Shown: in pieces, positions 29,071 through 38,189 of the stretch
Layout of the letters: each line of letters begins with the position of its first letter
How positions within the stretch are numbered: the stretch's first letter is position 1
Assembly (NCBI GenBank): GCA_030695415.1
Contig: JAUYQZ010000005.1
Coordinates: forward strand, 1 to 64,000
From: Hylemonella sp.
GTDB taxonomy: Bacteria; Pseudomonadota; Gammaproteobacteria; Burkholderiales; Burkholderiaceae_C
DNA: 64,000 nt
Direction: 5' to 3'
Notes under the pieces: generated by a model
What the model saw: the letters and a program-made list of their open reading frames with translations, nothing else
Database searches by the model: none
Told to the model about the DNA's origin: nothing
Position numbers and translations under genes: made by a program

Positions 29071-30300
29071 TCAGCTGACCCACTGGTTGAGCTGGATGAT
29101 GGGCAGCAGCACCGCCAGCACGATCAGCATCACGACGGCCCCCATGGTCACGATCAGCAGCGGCTCCAGCAGGGTGGCCAGGTGCATGGCGCGGCGCTGC
29201 ACTTCGGTGCTGAGCTGCTGCGCGGCCCGCCCCAGCATCAGCGGCAATTGGCCGGTCTGCTCCCCCAGGCGCGCGAACATGGCCAGCAGGCCGGGAAAGC
29301 GCTTCTTGCGTGCCAGCGCCGTGGCCAGCGGTGCGCCCTCGCGCACCAGCACGATGGCCTCCATCGCGTCGGCCCGCATCGCGTGGTTGTTCAGCGTGCC
29401 GGCGGCGGCCAGCAGCGCTTTGAGAATGGGCACGCCGGCGGCGGTCAGCATGGCCAGCGTGTTGGCAAAACGCGCCGCGTTGTAGCCGCGCGCCAGCCGG
29501 CCGATCAGCGGCAGCTCCAGCCAGGCCGCATCGAAAGCGTGACGAAACGCTGCCTGGCTCAGCAGGTAACGCAGGCCCAGCGCGAACACGACCAGCAGCA
29601 GCAGCGCGAACCAGCCATAGTTGCGCACCGCGCTGCTCAGGCCGAGCATGGCCAGCGTGAGCCAGGGCAGCGTGCGGTGGCTGCCGGCAAAGACCGTGGC
29701 CACCTGCGGCACCACATAACTGACCAGGAAGAGCACGATCGCGATGGCCACCAGCGTCACGATGAAGGGGTAGAGCGCCGCGCCGATCAGCCGCGAGCGC
29801 AGGGCCATGCGTTCTTCCAGGTCGTCGGCCAGGCGCTCCAGCACCAGGCCCAGGTGGCCGCTCTGCTCACCGGCGCCGATGACGGCGGTGTAGATGGTGG
29901 AGAACTCGCGCGGGTGCTGGCCCAGGGCCTTGGCGAAGGTCGAGCCCCCGTTCACCTCGGCGCGCAGGGTGCTCACCAGCCGGCCCTGGGCCGGGTCTTC
30001 GGCCTCCTCCGCCAGGGAGGCCAGGGCGCGCTCCAGGGGCAGGCCGGCCGCCACCAGACCGGCGATCTGGCGCGTCCAGATCGCCAGCTGGGTGGCGCTG
30101 AAGACCCGGCGCGCGAAGAGCGCGCGCCGCTTTGTCTGGCCCGGCTGCTGCGTCGCCGCCCCCAGCAGGGGTTCGACGCGCAGGGGCACCAGCGTCTGCG
30201 CACGCAGCAGGCTGCGCGCGGACTTGACGCTGTCGGCCTCCAGCTGACCCTTGCGGGTCTGACCCTGGGCATCGAGTGCTTCAAAGGAATAGGTAGCCAT
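29071..30300 (-). CDS. gspF: Type II secretion inner-membrane platform protein GspF
   Basis: 409-aa polytopic protein with two T2SF repeats (about residues 75-195 and 275-400) and three membrane helices. It forms the platform contacted by the GspE ATPase and the pseudopilus. The start MATYSFEALDAQGQ is family-typical. It lies 26 nt after gspE and is convergent with pldA, with a 12-nt gap. It is the last gene of the gspLMNDEF run. Confidence 0.95.
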   Translation of the reverse strand: MATYSFEALDAQGQTRKGQLEADSVKSARSLLRAQTLVPLRVEPLLGAATQQPGQTKRRALFARRVFSATQLAIWTRQIAGLVAAGLPLERALASLAEEAEDPAQGRLVSTLRAEVNGGSTFAKALGQHPREFSTIYTAVIGAGEQSGHLGLVLERLADDLEERMALRSRLIGAALYPFIVTLVAIAIVLFLVSYVVPQVATVFAGSHRTLPWLTLAMLGLSSAVRNYGWFALLLLVVFALGLRYLLSQAAFRHAFDAAWLELPLIGRLARGYNAARFANTLAMLTAAGVPILKALLAAAGTLNNHAMRADAMEAIVLVREGAPLATALARKKRFPGLLAMFARLGEQTGQLPLMLGRAAQQLSTEVQRRAMHLATLLEPLLIVTMGAVVMLIVLAVLLPIIQLNQWVS

Positions 30301-30326
30301 GGGCGCGCGGACAGGACGGGCAAGGT

Positions 30327-31715
30327 TCAGTCACGCGTCACGCGCACAAGCTCGGCCCGCGAGGTGATGCCGGCCTGCACCAGGCGCTCGCCGTCGTCGC
30401 GCATCAGCACCATGCCGCTGCGCAGGGCCGCCGCGCGGATGTCGGCCTCCGAGGCGCGGGTGTGGATCTGCGCGCGGATGGCGTCGTCGGTCACCAGCAA
30501 CTCGAACACGCCGGTGCGCCCCTGGTAGCCGGTCTGCCCGCAGTCCGCGCAGCCCTCGCCCCGGCAGCCCGTGCACAGCTTGCGCACCAGGCGCTGCGCC
30601 AGCACACCGAGCAGGCTGGAGCTCAGCAGGAAGGGCTCCACACCCATGTCGATCAGGCGCGTCACCGCGCTGGCGGCATCGTTGGTGTGCAGTGTGGCCA
30701 GCACCAGGTGGCCGGTGAGCGAGGCCTGGATGGCGATCTGTGCGGTCTCGAAATCGCGGATCTCGCCGATCATGATGACGTCCGGGTCCTGCCGCAGGAT
30801 GGCGCGCAGGGCCTTGGCAAAAGTCAGGTCGATGCGTGCGTTGACCTGGGTCTGCCCGATGCCCGGCAGTTCGTACTCGATCGGATCTTCCACCGTCATG
30901 ATGTTGCAGGCCGCCGCATCCAGCTGGCCGAGCGCCGAGTACAGCGTGGTGGTCTTGCCCGAGCCGGTCGGGCCGGTGACCAGGATGATGCCGTGCGGCT
31001 GGGCGATCAGCTTCTGCAGGCGCTCCAGCACCGCGCCCTGCAGGCCCACGGCTTCCAGGCTCAGGCGGTTCTCGCCCTTGTCGAGCAGGCGCAGCACGGC
31101 GCGCTCGCCATGCGCGCTGGGCAGGGTGCTGACGCGCACATCCATGGCACGGGTGCCGATGCGCAGGCTGATGCGGCCGTCCTGCGGCAGGCGTTTCTCG
31201 GAGATGTCGAGCTCGGCCATGATCTTCAGGCGCGAGATCAGGGCCGCGTGCAGGGCCCGGTTGGGCTGCACCACCTCGCGCAGCGTGCCGTCCACGCGAA
31301 AGCGAACGCTGGAGTGGCGCTCATAGGGTTCGATGTGGATGTCGCTGGCGCCGTCGCGTGCGGCCTGCGTGAGCAGCGCGTTGAGCATGCGGATGATGGG
31401 GGCATCGTCCGCGGTCTCCAGCAGGTCTTCCACCGCCGGCAGCTCCTGCATCATGCGCTGCAGGTCGGCGTGGCTTTCCACCTCGCCCACGATCGTGGCG
31501 GCGCTCGATTCGCCGCGGGCATAGGCCTCGCTGATGCGCTGCATCAGGTCCTGCGGCGCCAGCAGGCTGACCTGCTGCACCGCATGCCGGCGCATGACCT
31601 CGCCGATGCCGCCGCTGTGCGAGTCCGGGTGCAGGTACAGCGTGAGCTGCGCGCCATCCTCCTGCAGCAGCAGCTGCTGGTTGCGCGCGAAGGCGTAGGG
31701 CAGCGGGTAGCGCAT
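30327..31715 (-). CDS. gspE: Type II secretion ATPase GspE
   Basis: 462-aa hexameric secretion ATPase. Walker A is GPTGSGKTTTLYSAL, the Asp box region is DGRISLRIG, Walker B is DPDVIMIGEIRD, and the His box is LVLATLHTNDA. The zinc motif is compact: CTGC then CADC with only four residues between pairs, far shorter than the roughly 29 residues in many GspE proteins. The ATG at 31715 starts the GspE N-domain; the upstream extension is antisense-like sequence across gspD. The gap to gspD is 11 nt. Confidence 0.95.
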   Translation of the reverse strand: MRYPLPYAFARNQQLLLQEDGAQLTLYLHPDSHSGGIGEVMRRHAVQQVSLLAPQDLMQRISEAYARGESSAATIVGEVESHADLQRMMQELPAVEDLLETADDAPIIRMLNALLTQAARDGASDIHIEPYERHSSVRFRVDGTLREVVQPNRALHAALISRLKIMAELDISEKRLPQDGRISLRIGTRAMDVRVSTLPSAHGERAVLRLLDKGENRLSLEAVGLQGAVLERLQKLIAQPHGIILVTGPTGSGKTTTLYSALGQLDAAACNIMTVEDPIEYELPGIGQTQVNARIDLTFAKALRAILRQDPDVIMIGEIRDFETAQIAIQASLTGHLVLATLHTNDAASAVTRLIDMGVEPFLLSSSLLGVLAQRLVRKLCTGCRGEGCADCGQTGYQGRTGVFELLVTDDAIRAQIHTRASEADIRAAALRSGMVLMRDDGERLVQAGITSRAELVRVTRD

Positions 31716-31726
31716 GACGGCCGCCT

Positions 31727-33793
31727 TCAGCGCGGGGGTGCCGCCGGGGCCTGCGACTCGCCGGGATAGAGTGTCGCGTCCTCCCGGGCGGGAAGCACCG
31801 GGCTGGCGTTGATCGGAACCACCTTGCTGGCGACCGGCTGCGCCGCCTGCTGTGCCGCGCGCATCTGGTCGTAGCGGCCCATCGACAGCGTGTCGGCGGC
31901 GGCACTGTCGCGGATCACCACCGGGCGCAGGAAGACCATGAGGTTGGTCTTCTTGCGCGAGCGCGTCTCGCTCTTGAACAGGCCGCCGATGAGGGGCAGG
32001 TCGGCCAGGCCCGGCACCCGCTCCTGGTTGCCGGCGTATTCGTCCTGCAGCAGGCCGCCGAGCACCACGATGGCCCCGTCGTCGACCAGCACGTTCGATT
32101 CGATCGAGCGCTTGTTGGTGATCAGGCCGCTGGGTGAGTTCAGCGAGCTGGCCTGCACACTGGAGACCTCCTGGAAGATCGACAGCTTGACGGTGCCGTT
32201 CTCGCTGATCTGAGGCTTCACGCGCAGGGTGAGGCCGACGTCCTTGCGCTCGATGGTCTGGAAGGGGTTGACGGTGCCGGTCGCGCCGACATTGTTGTTG
32301 GTGTACTGGCCGGTGACAAAGGGCACGTTCTGCCCGATCACGATCTTGGCTTCCTCGTTGTCCAGCGTCAGCAGATTGGGCGTGGACAGGATGTTGCCGT
32401 CGCCGTTCTGCTCCAGGAAACGGGCCAGGAAGCCCAGCACATAGATGCCGTTCTGCTGCGTCGCCACTCCGACGTTGAGGCCGCGGCTGGGCGCCACCGC
32501 GCCCGTGGCGGCCTGGGTGGCCAGGGTGATGATGTTGCTGCCGCCGGCCCCGAAGTTGGTGCCGATCAGGCCGATGTTCGCGTCGCCCGCACGCCCGATC
32601 GGGCCTTGCCACTGGATGCCGAATTCGGCTGCCTTATCGGCGTTGACCTCGGCGATCAGGCTTTCCACGAAGACCTGGGCGCGGCGCGCATCGAGCTTGT
32701 CGATCACGGCGCGCAACTGCCGGTACTGCGGCTCCGGCGCGGTGATGATCAGCGAGTTGGTCGCCAGATCGGCCTGAACCTGCCCGCCCGTCGCCGCACT
32801 GGCCTGCACCGACAGCGGGGAGCCGGTGGTCGTGGCCGACGTGACACTGGGCAGGGGCGCGCGCAGCTCGCCCGCGAGCACCGCGCGCAGCGTCACGGCC
32901 AGCTTGCCAGCGTCCGCGTTGCGCAGGTAGACCACGTAGATGTTGCCGCTGCCGCCATGCGCCTGCTGCGTGGGCTGGTCCAGCTTGTCCACCAGTGTGG
33001 CAACCAGCTGCACACGGGCCGGATTGGCAGCGCGCACGATCAGCGCGTTGCTGCGCGGCTCGGCCAGCACCACCGTCTTGTACAGGGTGTCCACCTGGCC
33101 CTGGCCGGCGGCGGCCACGCCGCCCGATTCGAGCAGGCGCGTGACCAGCGGCGCCAGGTCAGTGGCGGTGGCGTGGCGCAGCACGATCATCTCAACCTGC
33201 GCGGCGCCGGCCACGTCGTTGGCCGCGATGATGCGGCCCAGGCGCTGCAGGTTGTCCGCGTAGTCGGTGATGATCAGCGCGTTGGTGCCCGGGTTGACGT
33301 TGATCGTGTTGTTGGGGCTGATCAGCGGGCGCAGCACCGGCACCAGGTTGGCGGCCAGTTCATGGTTGAGCCGAAAGATCTGCGTCACGATCTGGTTGCC
33401 GGCCGGCGCCACCGGCCCGGCCGTCACCACGCTGCCCTGCAGCTTGGCTTCGGACTCCGGCACCACCTTGTAGAGCCCGGCCGATTCGACCACGGTGTAA
33501 CCCTGCAGGCGCAGGGTCGCGAGAAACTGGTTGTAGGCCGCCATCGGCGCCAGGGGCACGTCGCTGCTCAGGTTCATGGTGCCCTTCACCCGCGGGTCCA
33601 CCACCAGTTGCCGCCCGGTGATGCTGGCCATGGCGCGCGCCACCGCCTCGATCTCGGCGTTGACGAAGTTCAGCGTGACCGGCGCGTCGCGCCCCGATGC
33701 ACTCTGCTGCGCGTGCAGCAGCATGGCCGGCGCGCCCAGCCACAACCCCAGGACCAGCACACGGCAGAAACGAAAGACAGAAATGTGATGCAT
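31727..33793 (-). CDS. gspD: Type II secretion outer-membrane secretin GspD
   Basis: 688-aa secretin forming the outer-membrane channel. A signal peptide ends near LHAQQ. N0 is at about 36-110, followed by three N1-N3 repeats (NALIITDYADNL, NALIVRAA, NSLIITAPEPQYRQL). The secretin domain from about 450 includes VPFVTG, KDVGLTLRVKPQI and VPGLADLPLIGGLFKS. No obvious C-terminal pilotin-binding domain is seen, and no pilotin gene was recognised nearby. Confidence 0.96.
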   Translation of the reverse strand: MHHISVFRFCRVLVLGLWLGAPAMLLHAQQSASGRDAPVTLNFVNAEIEAVARAMASITGRQLVVDPRVKGTMNLSSDVPLAPMAAYNQFLATLRLQGYTVVESAGLYKVVPESEAKLQGSVVTAGPVAPAGNQIVTQIFRLNHELAANLVPVLRPLISPNNTINVNPGTNALIITDYADNLQRLGRIIAANDVAGAAQVEMIVLRHATATDLAPLVTRLLESGGVAAAGQGQVDTLYKTVVLAEPRSNALIVRAANPARVQLVATLVDKLDQPTQQAHGGSGNIYVVYLRNADAGKLAVTLRAVLAGELRAPLPSVTSATTTGSPLSVQASAATGGQVQADLATNSLIITAPEPQYRQLRAVIDKLDARRAQVFVESLIAEVNADKAAEFGIQWQGPIGRAGDANIGLIGTNFGAGGSNIITLATQAATGAVAPSRGLNVGVATQQNGIYVLGFLARFLEQNGDGNILSTPNLLTLDNEEAKIVIGQNVPFVTGQYTNNNVGATGTVNPFQTIERKDVGLTLRVKPQISENGTVKLSIFQEVSSVQASSLNSPSGLITNKRSIESNVLVDDGAIVVLGGLLQDEYAGNQERVPGLADLPLIGGLFKSETRSRKKTNLMVFLRPVVIRDSAAADTLSMGRYDQMRAAQQAAQPVASKVVPINASPVLPAREDATLYPGESQAPAAPPR

Positions 33794-33797
33794 GGGC

Positions 33798-34598
33798 TCA
33801 GCCCGCCTTCAGGATAGAACGCGGACCCTCGCGGCGTCCGATGATGTTGAGCAGGTTGGACAGCTCGGCCTCGTGGGCCGGCAGGGCACTGGCCACGCCG
33901 TCAAAGTGCAGATGCGCGCCGTTCCAGTGGCCGTGGCCGCTGAGCTGCAGGCTGCCGCTGAGCGTTTCCAGTTGCAGGCTGGGACTGGCGCCGCCGCCCA
34001 GCGTGACGCGGTAGCTGCCCATGGGCTTGAGCGTGGACAGCGGCGAGCGCAGATCGCGCGCCTCCAGCTGCAGCTCACCGTCCACCTGCAGCGGGCCGCC
34101 GGCCCACTGGGCGCGCAGGCCCCGGCTGCGCAGGTGCAGCTCGCCTTCGAGCTGCACCGTGTTCCAGGGGGTGCCCAGACCGCTGAAGAGCGCCATGGGC
34201 CAGGTGGACTGGCTGTCGTCCACCGTGAACTGCAGGCGATCCCGGCGCGGCGTCACGCGCAGGGTCAGGGCCTGCGGCATGCAGCAGTCGGCCTGCAAGG
34301 CCATGGCCAGGTGGCTCCAGGCCGCCTGCACACGCCATTGCACCCGACCCGGCAGGCGCGTGGCACCCTGGCTACCCTGCGGGCCCGTCAACACGAGCTC
34401 GGCCGAGCCGGCCCAGACCGTGCCCTGCACCTGCCTGAGTTGCAGGTGGCCCTCGCTGAACTGCTCCAGGCCCGCCGCGAGCCAGCGGGCTGGCGCCAGC
34501 AGCAGCAGGGCGGCGCCGACACCGATGCACGCGCCCGCGCAGGCCCAGAGCCAGAGGCCACGCGCCGGCCGTTTGATCGAAGGCGTCAGGGTGCTCAT
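33798..34598 (-). CDS. gspN: Type II secretion protein GspN
   Basis: 266-aa protein with a single N-terminal membrane helix (about residues 16-36) and a periplasmic beta-rich domain typical of the GspN family (QVQGTVWAGSAELVL near residue 60). GspN is present only in some T2SS, and its role is poorly known. It overlaps gspM by 4 nt and gspD starts 4 nt after its stop. Confidence 0.88.
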   Translation of the reverse strand: MSTLTPSIKRPARGLWLWACAGACIGVGAALLLLAPARWLAAGLEQFSEGHLQLRQVQGTVWAGSAELVLTGPQGSQGATRLPGRVQWRVQAAWSHLAMALQADCCMPQALTLRVTPRRDRLQFTVDDSQSTWPMALFSGLGTPWNTVQLEGELHLRSRGLRAQWAGGPLQVDGELQLEARDLRSPLSTLKPMGSYRVTLGGGASPSLQLETLSGSLQLSGHGHWNGAHLHFDGVASALPAHEAELSNLLNIIGRREGPRSILKAG

Positions 34599-35101
34599 CC
34601 TGCGTCCCGCTCCGGCAAGGGCAGACGGTAGACCAGCACACCGTCCCAGACCGCCCCCGCGCCCTGCCCCTGGCGCGTCAGCCGCGCCTCCACCGCCTCC
34701 ATGCCGGTCTGGACGCGGGACTCGACCAGCCAGTCCGCCAGCACCCCCGTGGGCACCTGCTTGAGCGTGAGCGTGAGCTGTGCGCCCGTCACGCGCAGCT
34801 GTGCGCCGGGCCCCAGGCTCTTGAGCGTGTCCGCCAGCGCCTGCGCGCGCGCCGCAGGACTGGCGCGCGGCTGCTCCCGCAATTGCACGAGCGTGGTTTG
34901 CAGATGCTGCATCTTCTCCAGCTGACGGTCCAGCAGCTGGTGCTGGCGCGGCGCGTCCTGCACGGTGTGCCAGGCCGGTGCCAGCAGCACGAACCAGAGC
35001 ACGAGCGCGCCGGCCACCAGGGCTACCCCACGCAGACGGTTCTTGTCCTGCGGCGCCAGGGCGTGCCAGCGGTCCGGCAGGAGGGCATGCAGCGCTGTCA
35101 T
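34595..35101 (-). CDS. gspM: Type II secretion protein GspM
   Basis: 168-aa bitopic inner-membrane protein. A short cytoplasmic start is followed by a helix at about 24-42 (GVALVAGALVLWFVLLAP) and a periplasmic ferredoxin-like domain. GspM partners GspL in the platform. It overlaps gspL and gspN by 4 nt each (ATGA), indicating translational coupling. Confidence 0.9.
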   Translation of the reverse strand: MTALHALLPDRWHALAPQDKNRLRGVALVAGALVLWFVLLAPAWHTVQDAPRQHQLLDRQLEKMQHLQTTLVQLREQPRASPAARAQALADTLKSLGPGAQLRVTGAQLTLTLKQVPTGVLADWLVESRVQTGMEAVEARLTRQGQGAGAVWDGVLVYRLPLPERDAG

Positions 35102-36336
35102 GGCCGGCCCTGCGGCTGGATCACCAGCAGATCGCCCTGCGCGCGGGCCGCCCAGCCTTGTGCCGCCAGGCGGCTGGAGAGGGCGGCCACGACCTCGGGC
35201 GCGGGCGGCGGGCCTTGCAGGCGGAGTTCACCGTCGATCAGTTCGATGGCCGACGGCGCCGCGTAATCCGGAGCGGCCTCGGCGACCGTCATGAAAAAAT
35301 CCACCAGGCCCGGCCCGTTGCCCAGCCCCGCAGCCTCCTGCAGCAGCGCCACCGCGCGCTCCATCTGTCGCGGCGGATCGACGATCACGCTGACCTCGGG
35401 CAAGGCGCGGATGAACAGGGCATGGATCCATTGCCTTTTTTCATCGAGCAGGGCCTGCTCCTTCCAGGCCAGGACATTGAGCCCCAGGACCTGCGTCAGC
35501 AGCAGCAGGACCAAGCCCCAGCGCAGCGGGCGCCATTGCGGCGCCTGCAGCAGGCTGGCGCCCAGCAGTGCCAGTTCCTTGAGGAAGCGGCTGCGGCGGG
35601 TCGCACTGAGCTCGAACTGCGCCAGGTTCCAGGGCGAGTGCAGGGCGTGCAGCAGGCGCTGGCCCCGGGTCTGCTCACGCACCGGTCGCCCCAGGGTCTG
35701 CCCGGCCAGCGCGGCCACGGCGGGCTCTGCGCATATCTCGGTCGGCCCGGCCAGCTGCACCCAGGCCGCTGCGGCGGCTCCCAGGGGCAGCAGCGTCACG
35801 CCCTGCGCCGTACACAGCACCAGTTGGGCCGGCACCCCGTCGGCCGTCACATCGGCCGTGGCCACGCTGTCGCCGCCCTGCAGCGGCGCGAACTCGGGAA
35901 CGATGCGCAGGATGCGTTGCGGCAGCACCGCCAGCGCCTGCAGGGCGTCCACCAGCCAGGCCCGCTGGCAAACCGCCACCCAGACCGGCGCATCGCGCGA
36001 AGCACCGGGGAAGACAGCGAAATGCAGCTGCTCGGGTTCGTCCAGGAGCTGCTCTTCCAGCAGCCCCGCCAGGACGGCGCGCAAACGCGGCTGGCCAGCC
36101 AGCCGACCGCGCAGGGAGCGCGCCATGGTGCCCGGCAAGGTGACCTGGTGCCAGGACATGGCGCGTGCCGGCACGACCGCCACCACCGCGCTGCCGCGCC
36201 CCGGGCTGGCCGGCAGCAAGGCGGCCGGTGCATGGCCCTCGGCCGACAGGCTGGTGCCGTCGGTCGAGAGCACATAGTCGAACTCCGTCGCGGCGGTCGC
36301 GGCGGGGAACGCAAGGGTGACGATCAAGGTGGACAT
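35098..36336 (-). CDS. gspL: Type II secretion protein GspL
   Basis: 412-aa platform protein with an N-terminal actin-like cytoplasmic domain (about residues 1-235), a membrane helix near 258-275 (GLVLLLLTQVLGLNVLAW) and a C-terminal periplasmic ferredoxin-like domain. It recruits GspE. It is the first gene of gspLMNDEF. In most type II loci gspL directly follows gspK, but here gspK is 4.4 kb away on the other strand. Confidence 0.92.
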   Translation of the reverse strand: MSTLIVTLAFPAATAATEFDYVLSTDGTSLSAEGHAPAALLPASPGRGSAVVAVVPARAMSWHQVTLPGTMARSLRGRLAGQPRLRAVLAGLLEEQLLDEPEQLHFAVFPGASRDAPVWVAVCQRAWLVDALQALAVLPQRILRIVPEFAPLQGGDSVATADVTADGVPAQLVLCTAQGVTLLPLGAAAAAWVQLAGPTEICAEPAVAALAGQTLGRPVREQTRGQRLLHALHSPWNLAQFELSATRRSRFLKELALLGASLLQAPQWRPLRWGLVLLLLTQVLGLNVLAWKEQALLDEKRQWIHALFIRALPEVSVIVDPPRQMERAVALLQEAAGLGNGPGLVDFFMTVAEAAPDYAAPSAIELIDGELRLQGPPPAPEVVAALSSRLAAQGWAARAQGDLLVIQPQGRP

Positions 36337-36390
36337 GTGGCGGCCCGGCCCCTTGCACCGCCATGACCGCGCGGTGCAGGAGGCACTCCC

Positions 36391-36969
36391 TTATTTCTTG
36401 AGCGTCATTTCGTTGGTGACGCTTTGCACGCCTTCGACGCTGCGCACGATCGCCAGGATGCGATTGACCTGCTCGGCACTGTCGATGAAGCCGCTGAGCT
36501 GGACCTCGCCCTTGCGCGTCACGACAGCGATGTCGAAACTCTTGACTTCCGGGACGGCAAACAGCGCCGACTTCACCCGCGTCGTGATGACGCTGTCGTC
36601 GACCGCGTTGCCCATGGTCGTCTGGCCTTCCTTCAGGGTCATGCCGTTGTCGACACCCCTGACGCCATCGACCTGGCGCACCACGGCGATGGCCTTGTCC
36701 ATGCGTTCACGCGAATCGACGAAACCACTGAGCTGGACCTGGCCCTTGCGCGTCTCGACCTGGATATCGAAACTTTTGACATCGTGGTCGGCCAGCAGGG
36801 CGGACTTGACGCGCGTGGTGACGACGCTGTCGTCGATCTGCGTCCCCACCGTGGTGCCGCTCACGGGGGTGCTCACCGTGTTCTCGCGCTGGTCGCATCC
36901 CACGACCCACAGGGAAAGTGCGCAAGCCAGCACAAGGCCAGGCAGGCGGGGAGTGGTGTGGAAGGTCAT
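36391..36969 (-). CDS. Two-BON-domain lipoprotein
   Basis: 192-aa OsmY-like protein. The N-terminus has a signal peptide with a lipobox (VVGC, Cys25), so it should be lipid-anchored in the envelope. Two BON domains follow (about residues 45-115 and 120-190), each with a variant of the motif VKSFDI...KGEVQLSGFV. BON domains bind membranes and maintain outer-membrane integrity under stress in E. coli (OsmY, DolP). It sits between gspL and gspC and has a TGTNCG-N4-CGCACA palindrome 95 bp upstream. Confidence 0.88.
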   Translation of the reverse strand: MTFHTTPRLPGLVLACALSLWVVGCDQRENTVSTPVSGTTVGTQIDDSVVTTRVKSALLADHDVKSFDIQVETRKGQVQLSGFVDSRERMDKAIAVVRQVDGVRGVDNGMTLKEGQTTMGNAVDDSVITTRVKSALFAVPEVKSFDIAVVTRKGEVQLSGFIDSAEQVNRILAIVRSVEGVQSVTNEMTLKK

Positions 36970-37054
36970 GGCGGCTTTCGTGAGGATGGAATCGCATCGA
37001 AGACACGCTGCTGCAGCGCCGCTTCGTCACAGCCTCACTATCGGATATCCGCAT

Positions 37055-37079
37055 CGCACAATCTGTACGGTATCGCACA
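37055..37079. promoter_or_regulatory. Palindromic operator copy 1 plus tandem half-site, upstream of BON gene
   Basis: TGTACG-GTAT-CGCACA at 37064-37079 matches the shared 16-bp motif of this region. A second CGCACA half-site at 37055-37060 lies 19 nt away in the same orientation, about two helical turns. The pair sits 86-110 bp before the BON lipoprotein start. Confidence 0.6.
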
Positions 37080-37241
37080 TACCCCGGCACCGCTTGCCGC
37101 TACGCTGAACTCATGTTGCCCGGCGTCGCGTCTGCGAAGCCGTTCGCGACCCAGGGCTCTGAGTGCCTCGGTGCGTTTGACCTCTTGCGCCGGCTCAGCG
37201 CCTGCCGACAGGAGCCCATCAATGAAGCAGGTAGTCCACCC

Positions 37242-37703
37242 TTACCGCACAGGGAGTTTCATCTCCAGCGCCAGATCGACCGGTGCCTGCACATCGGCGG
37301 CCAGCAGGGCACGCCGCGGCGCCACCGCCTTGAGCACGAGACCATCCGCGACCGTGCTGCCGACTGCATACGCGCGGGCCGGCTTGCCGTCCACCGAGAT
37401 CAGGGCCACACCACGGCCAGCCGCATTGGCCACCACCCCCGAGAGCACCAGGCGCGTCGCCAGGCCCGCGGGTGCGACGTCCAACGCGCGGCCGCCGGCC
37501 CCAAGGACCTGCGCGAGCAGCCGGCGCTGTTCAGCCGGCGACACCGACGCGAGCGGCGCCACAGGCACCTCCTGGGCGGCGCCAGCGTACGGCTGTGTCA
37601 CAGGCCAGCGCAGCGCCCAGTACACCGCGCTGAACGCCAGCAGTGCCGCCACGCCAAAAGTTGCAAGGCGAGGCCACCAGAGGTTCGACGTGTTGAATTC
37701 CAT
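37242..37703 (-). CDS. gspC: Type II secretion protein GspC
   Basis: 153-aa protein linking the inner-membrane platform to the secretin. A membrane helix spans about residues 12-30 (ATFGVAALLAFSAVYWALR), followed by the homology region (ATRLVLSGVVANAAGRGVALI). There is no PDZ or coiled-coil domain, so it is shorter than PulC-type proteins (about 270 aa) and of the type seen in Burkholderiales. It is divergent from gspG with a 42-bp gap. Confidence 0.88.
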   Translation of the reverse strand: MEFNTSNLWWPRLATFGVAALLAFSAVYWALRWPVTQPYAGAAQEVPVAPLASVSPAEQRRLLAQVLGAGGRALDVAPAGLATRLVLSGVVANAAGRGVALISVDGKPARAYAVGSTVADGLVLKAVAPRRALLAADVQAPVDLALEMKLPVR

Positions 37704-37745
37704 GCGGCCGATTATCACGCCGCACCTCTTCGCTGGGAAGCCCTC

Positions 37746-38189
37746 ATGCTGATGAACGGTAGCCATCTTGCGCCGGGGCATCGCCCGCGCGGCTTCACAC
37801 TGATCGAGTTGATGGTGGTGCTCGCCATCATCGGCGTACTCGCTGCGCTGATCGTTCCCAATGTGCTGGACCGCGCCGCCGATGCACGCGTCACCGCGGC
37901 GCGCACCGACATCGGCAACCTGGTGCAGGCGCTCAAGCTCTACAAGCTGGACAACCAGCGCTACCCCAGCGCAGCGCAGGGCCTGTCGGCGCTGGTGGCC
38001 AGACCCGGCACGCCGCCGCTGGCCGTCAACTGGCGGCCTTATGTGGACAAGCTGCCCAACGATCCCTGGGGCCAGCCCTACCAGTACCTCAACCCGGGTC
38101 TGCAAGGTGAGATTGATGTGCTCTCGTTCGGCGCCGATGGCAAGCCGGGCGGCGAGGGAAGGGACGCCGATGTGGGCAGCTGGCAATAA
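37746..38189 (+). CDS. gspG: Type II secretion major pseudopilin GspG
   Basis: 147-aa pseudopilin. The prepilin peptidase site is RG|FTLIELMVVLAIIGVLAAL with Glu at +5. The C-terminal globular part has the calcium-binding loop region (YPSAAQGLSALV through GADGKPGGEG). The start is ATG 37746, or ATG 37752 two codons later. It overlaps gspH by 20 nt. The processing peptidase GspO/PilD is not in the window. Confidence 0.95.
   Translation: MLMNGSHLAPGHRPRGFTLIELMVVLAIIGVLAALIVPNVLDRAADARVTAARTDIGNLVQALKLYKLDNQRYPSAAQGLSALVARPGTPPLAVNWRPYVDKLPNDPWGQPYQYLNPGLQGEIDVLSFGADGKPGGEGRDADVGSWQ

Noticed and set aside
30327-32612. A 761-codon version of gspE starting inside gspD
   Set aside because: The first 300 codons are out-of-frame gspD sequence with no secretion-ATPase similarity. 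The family start is at 31715.
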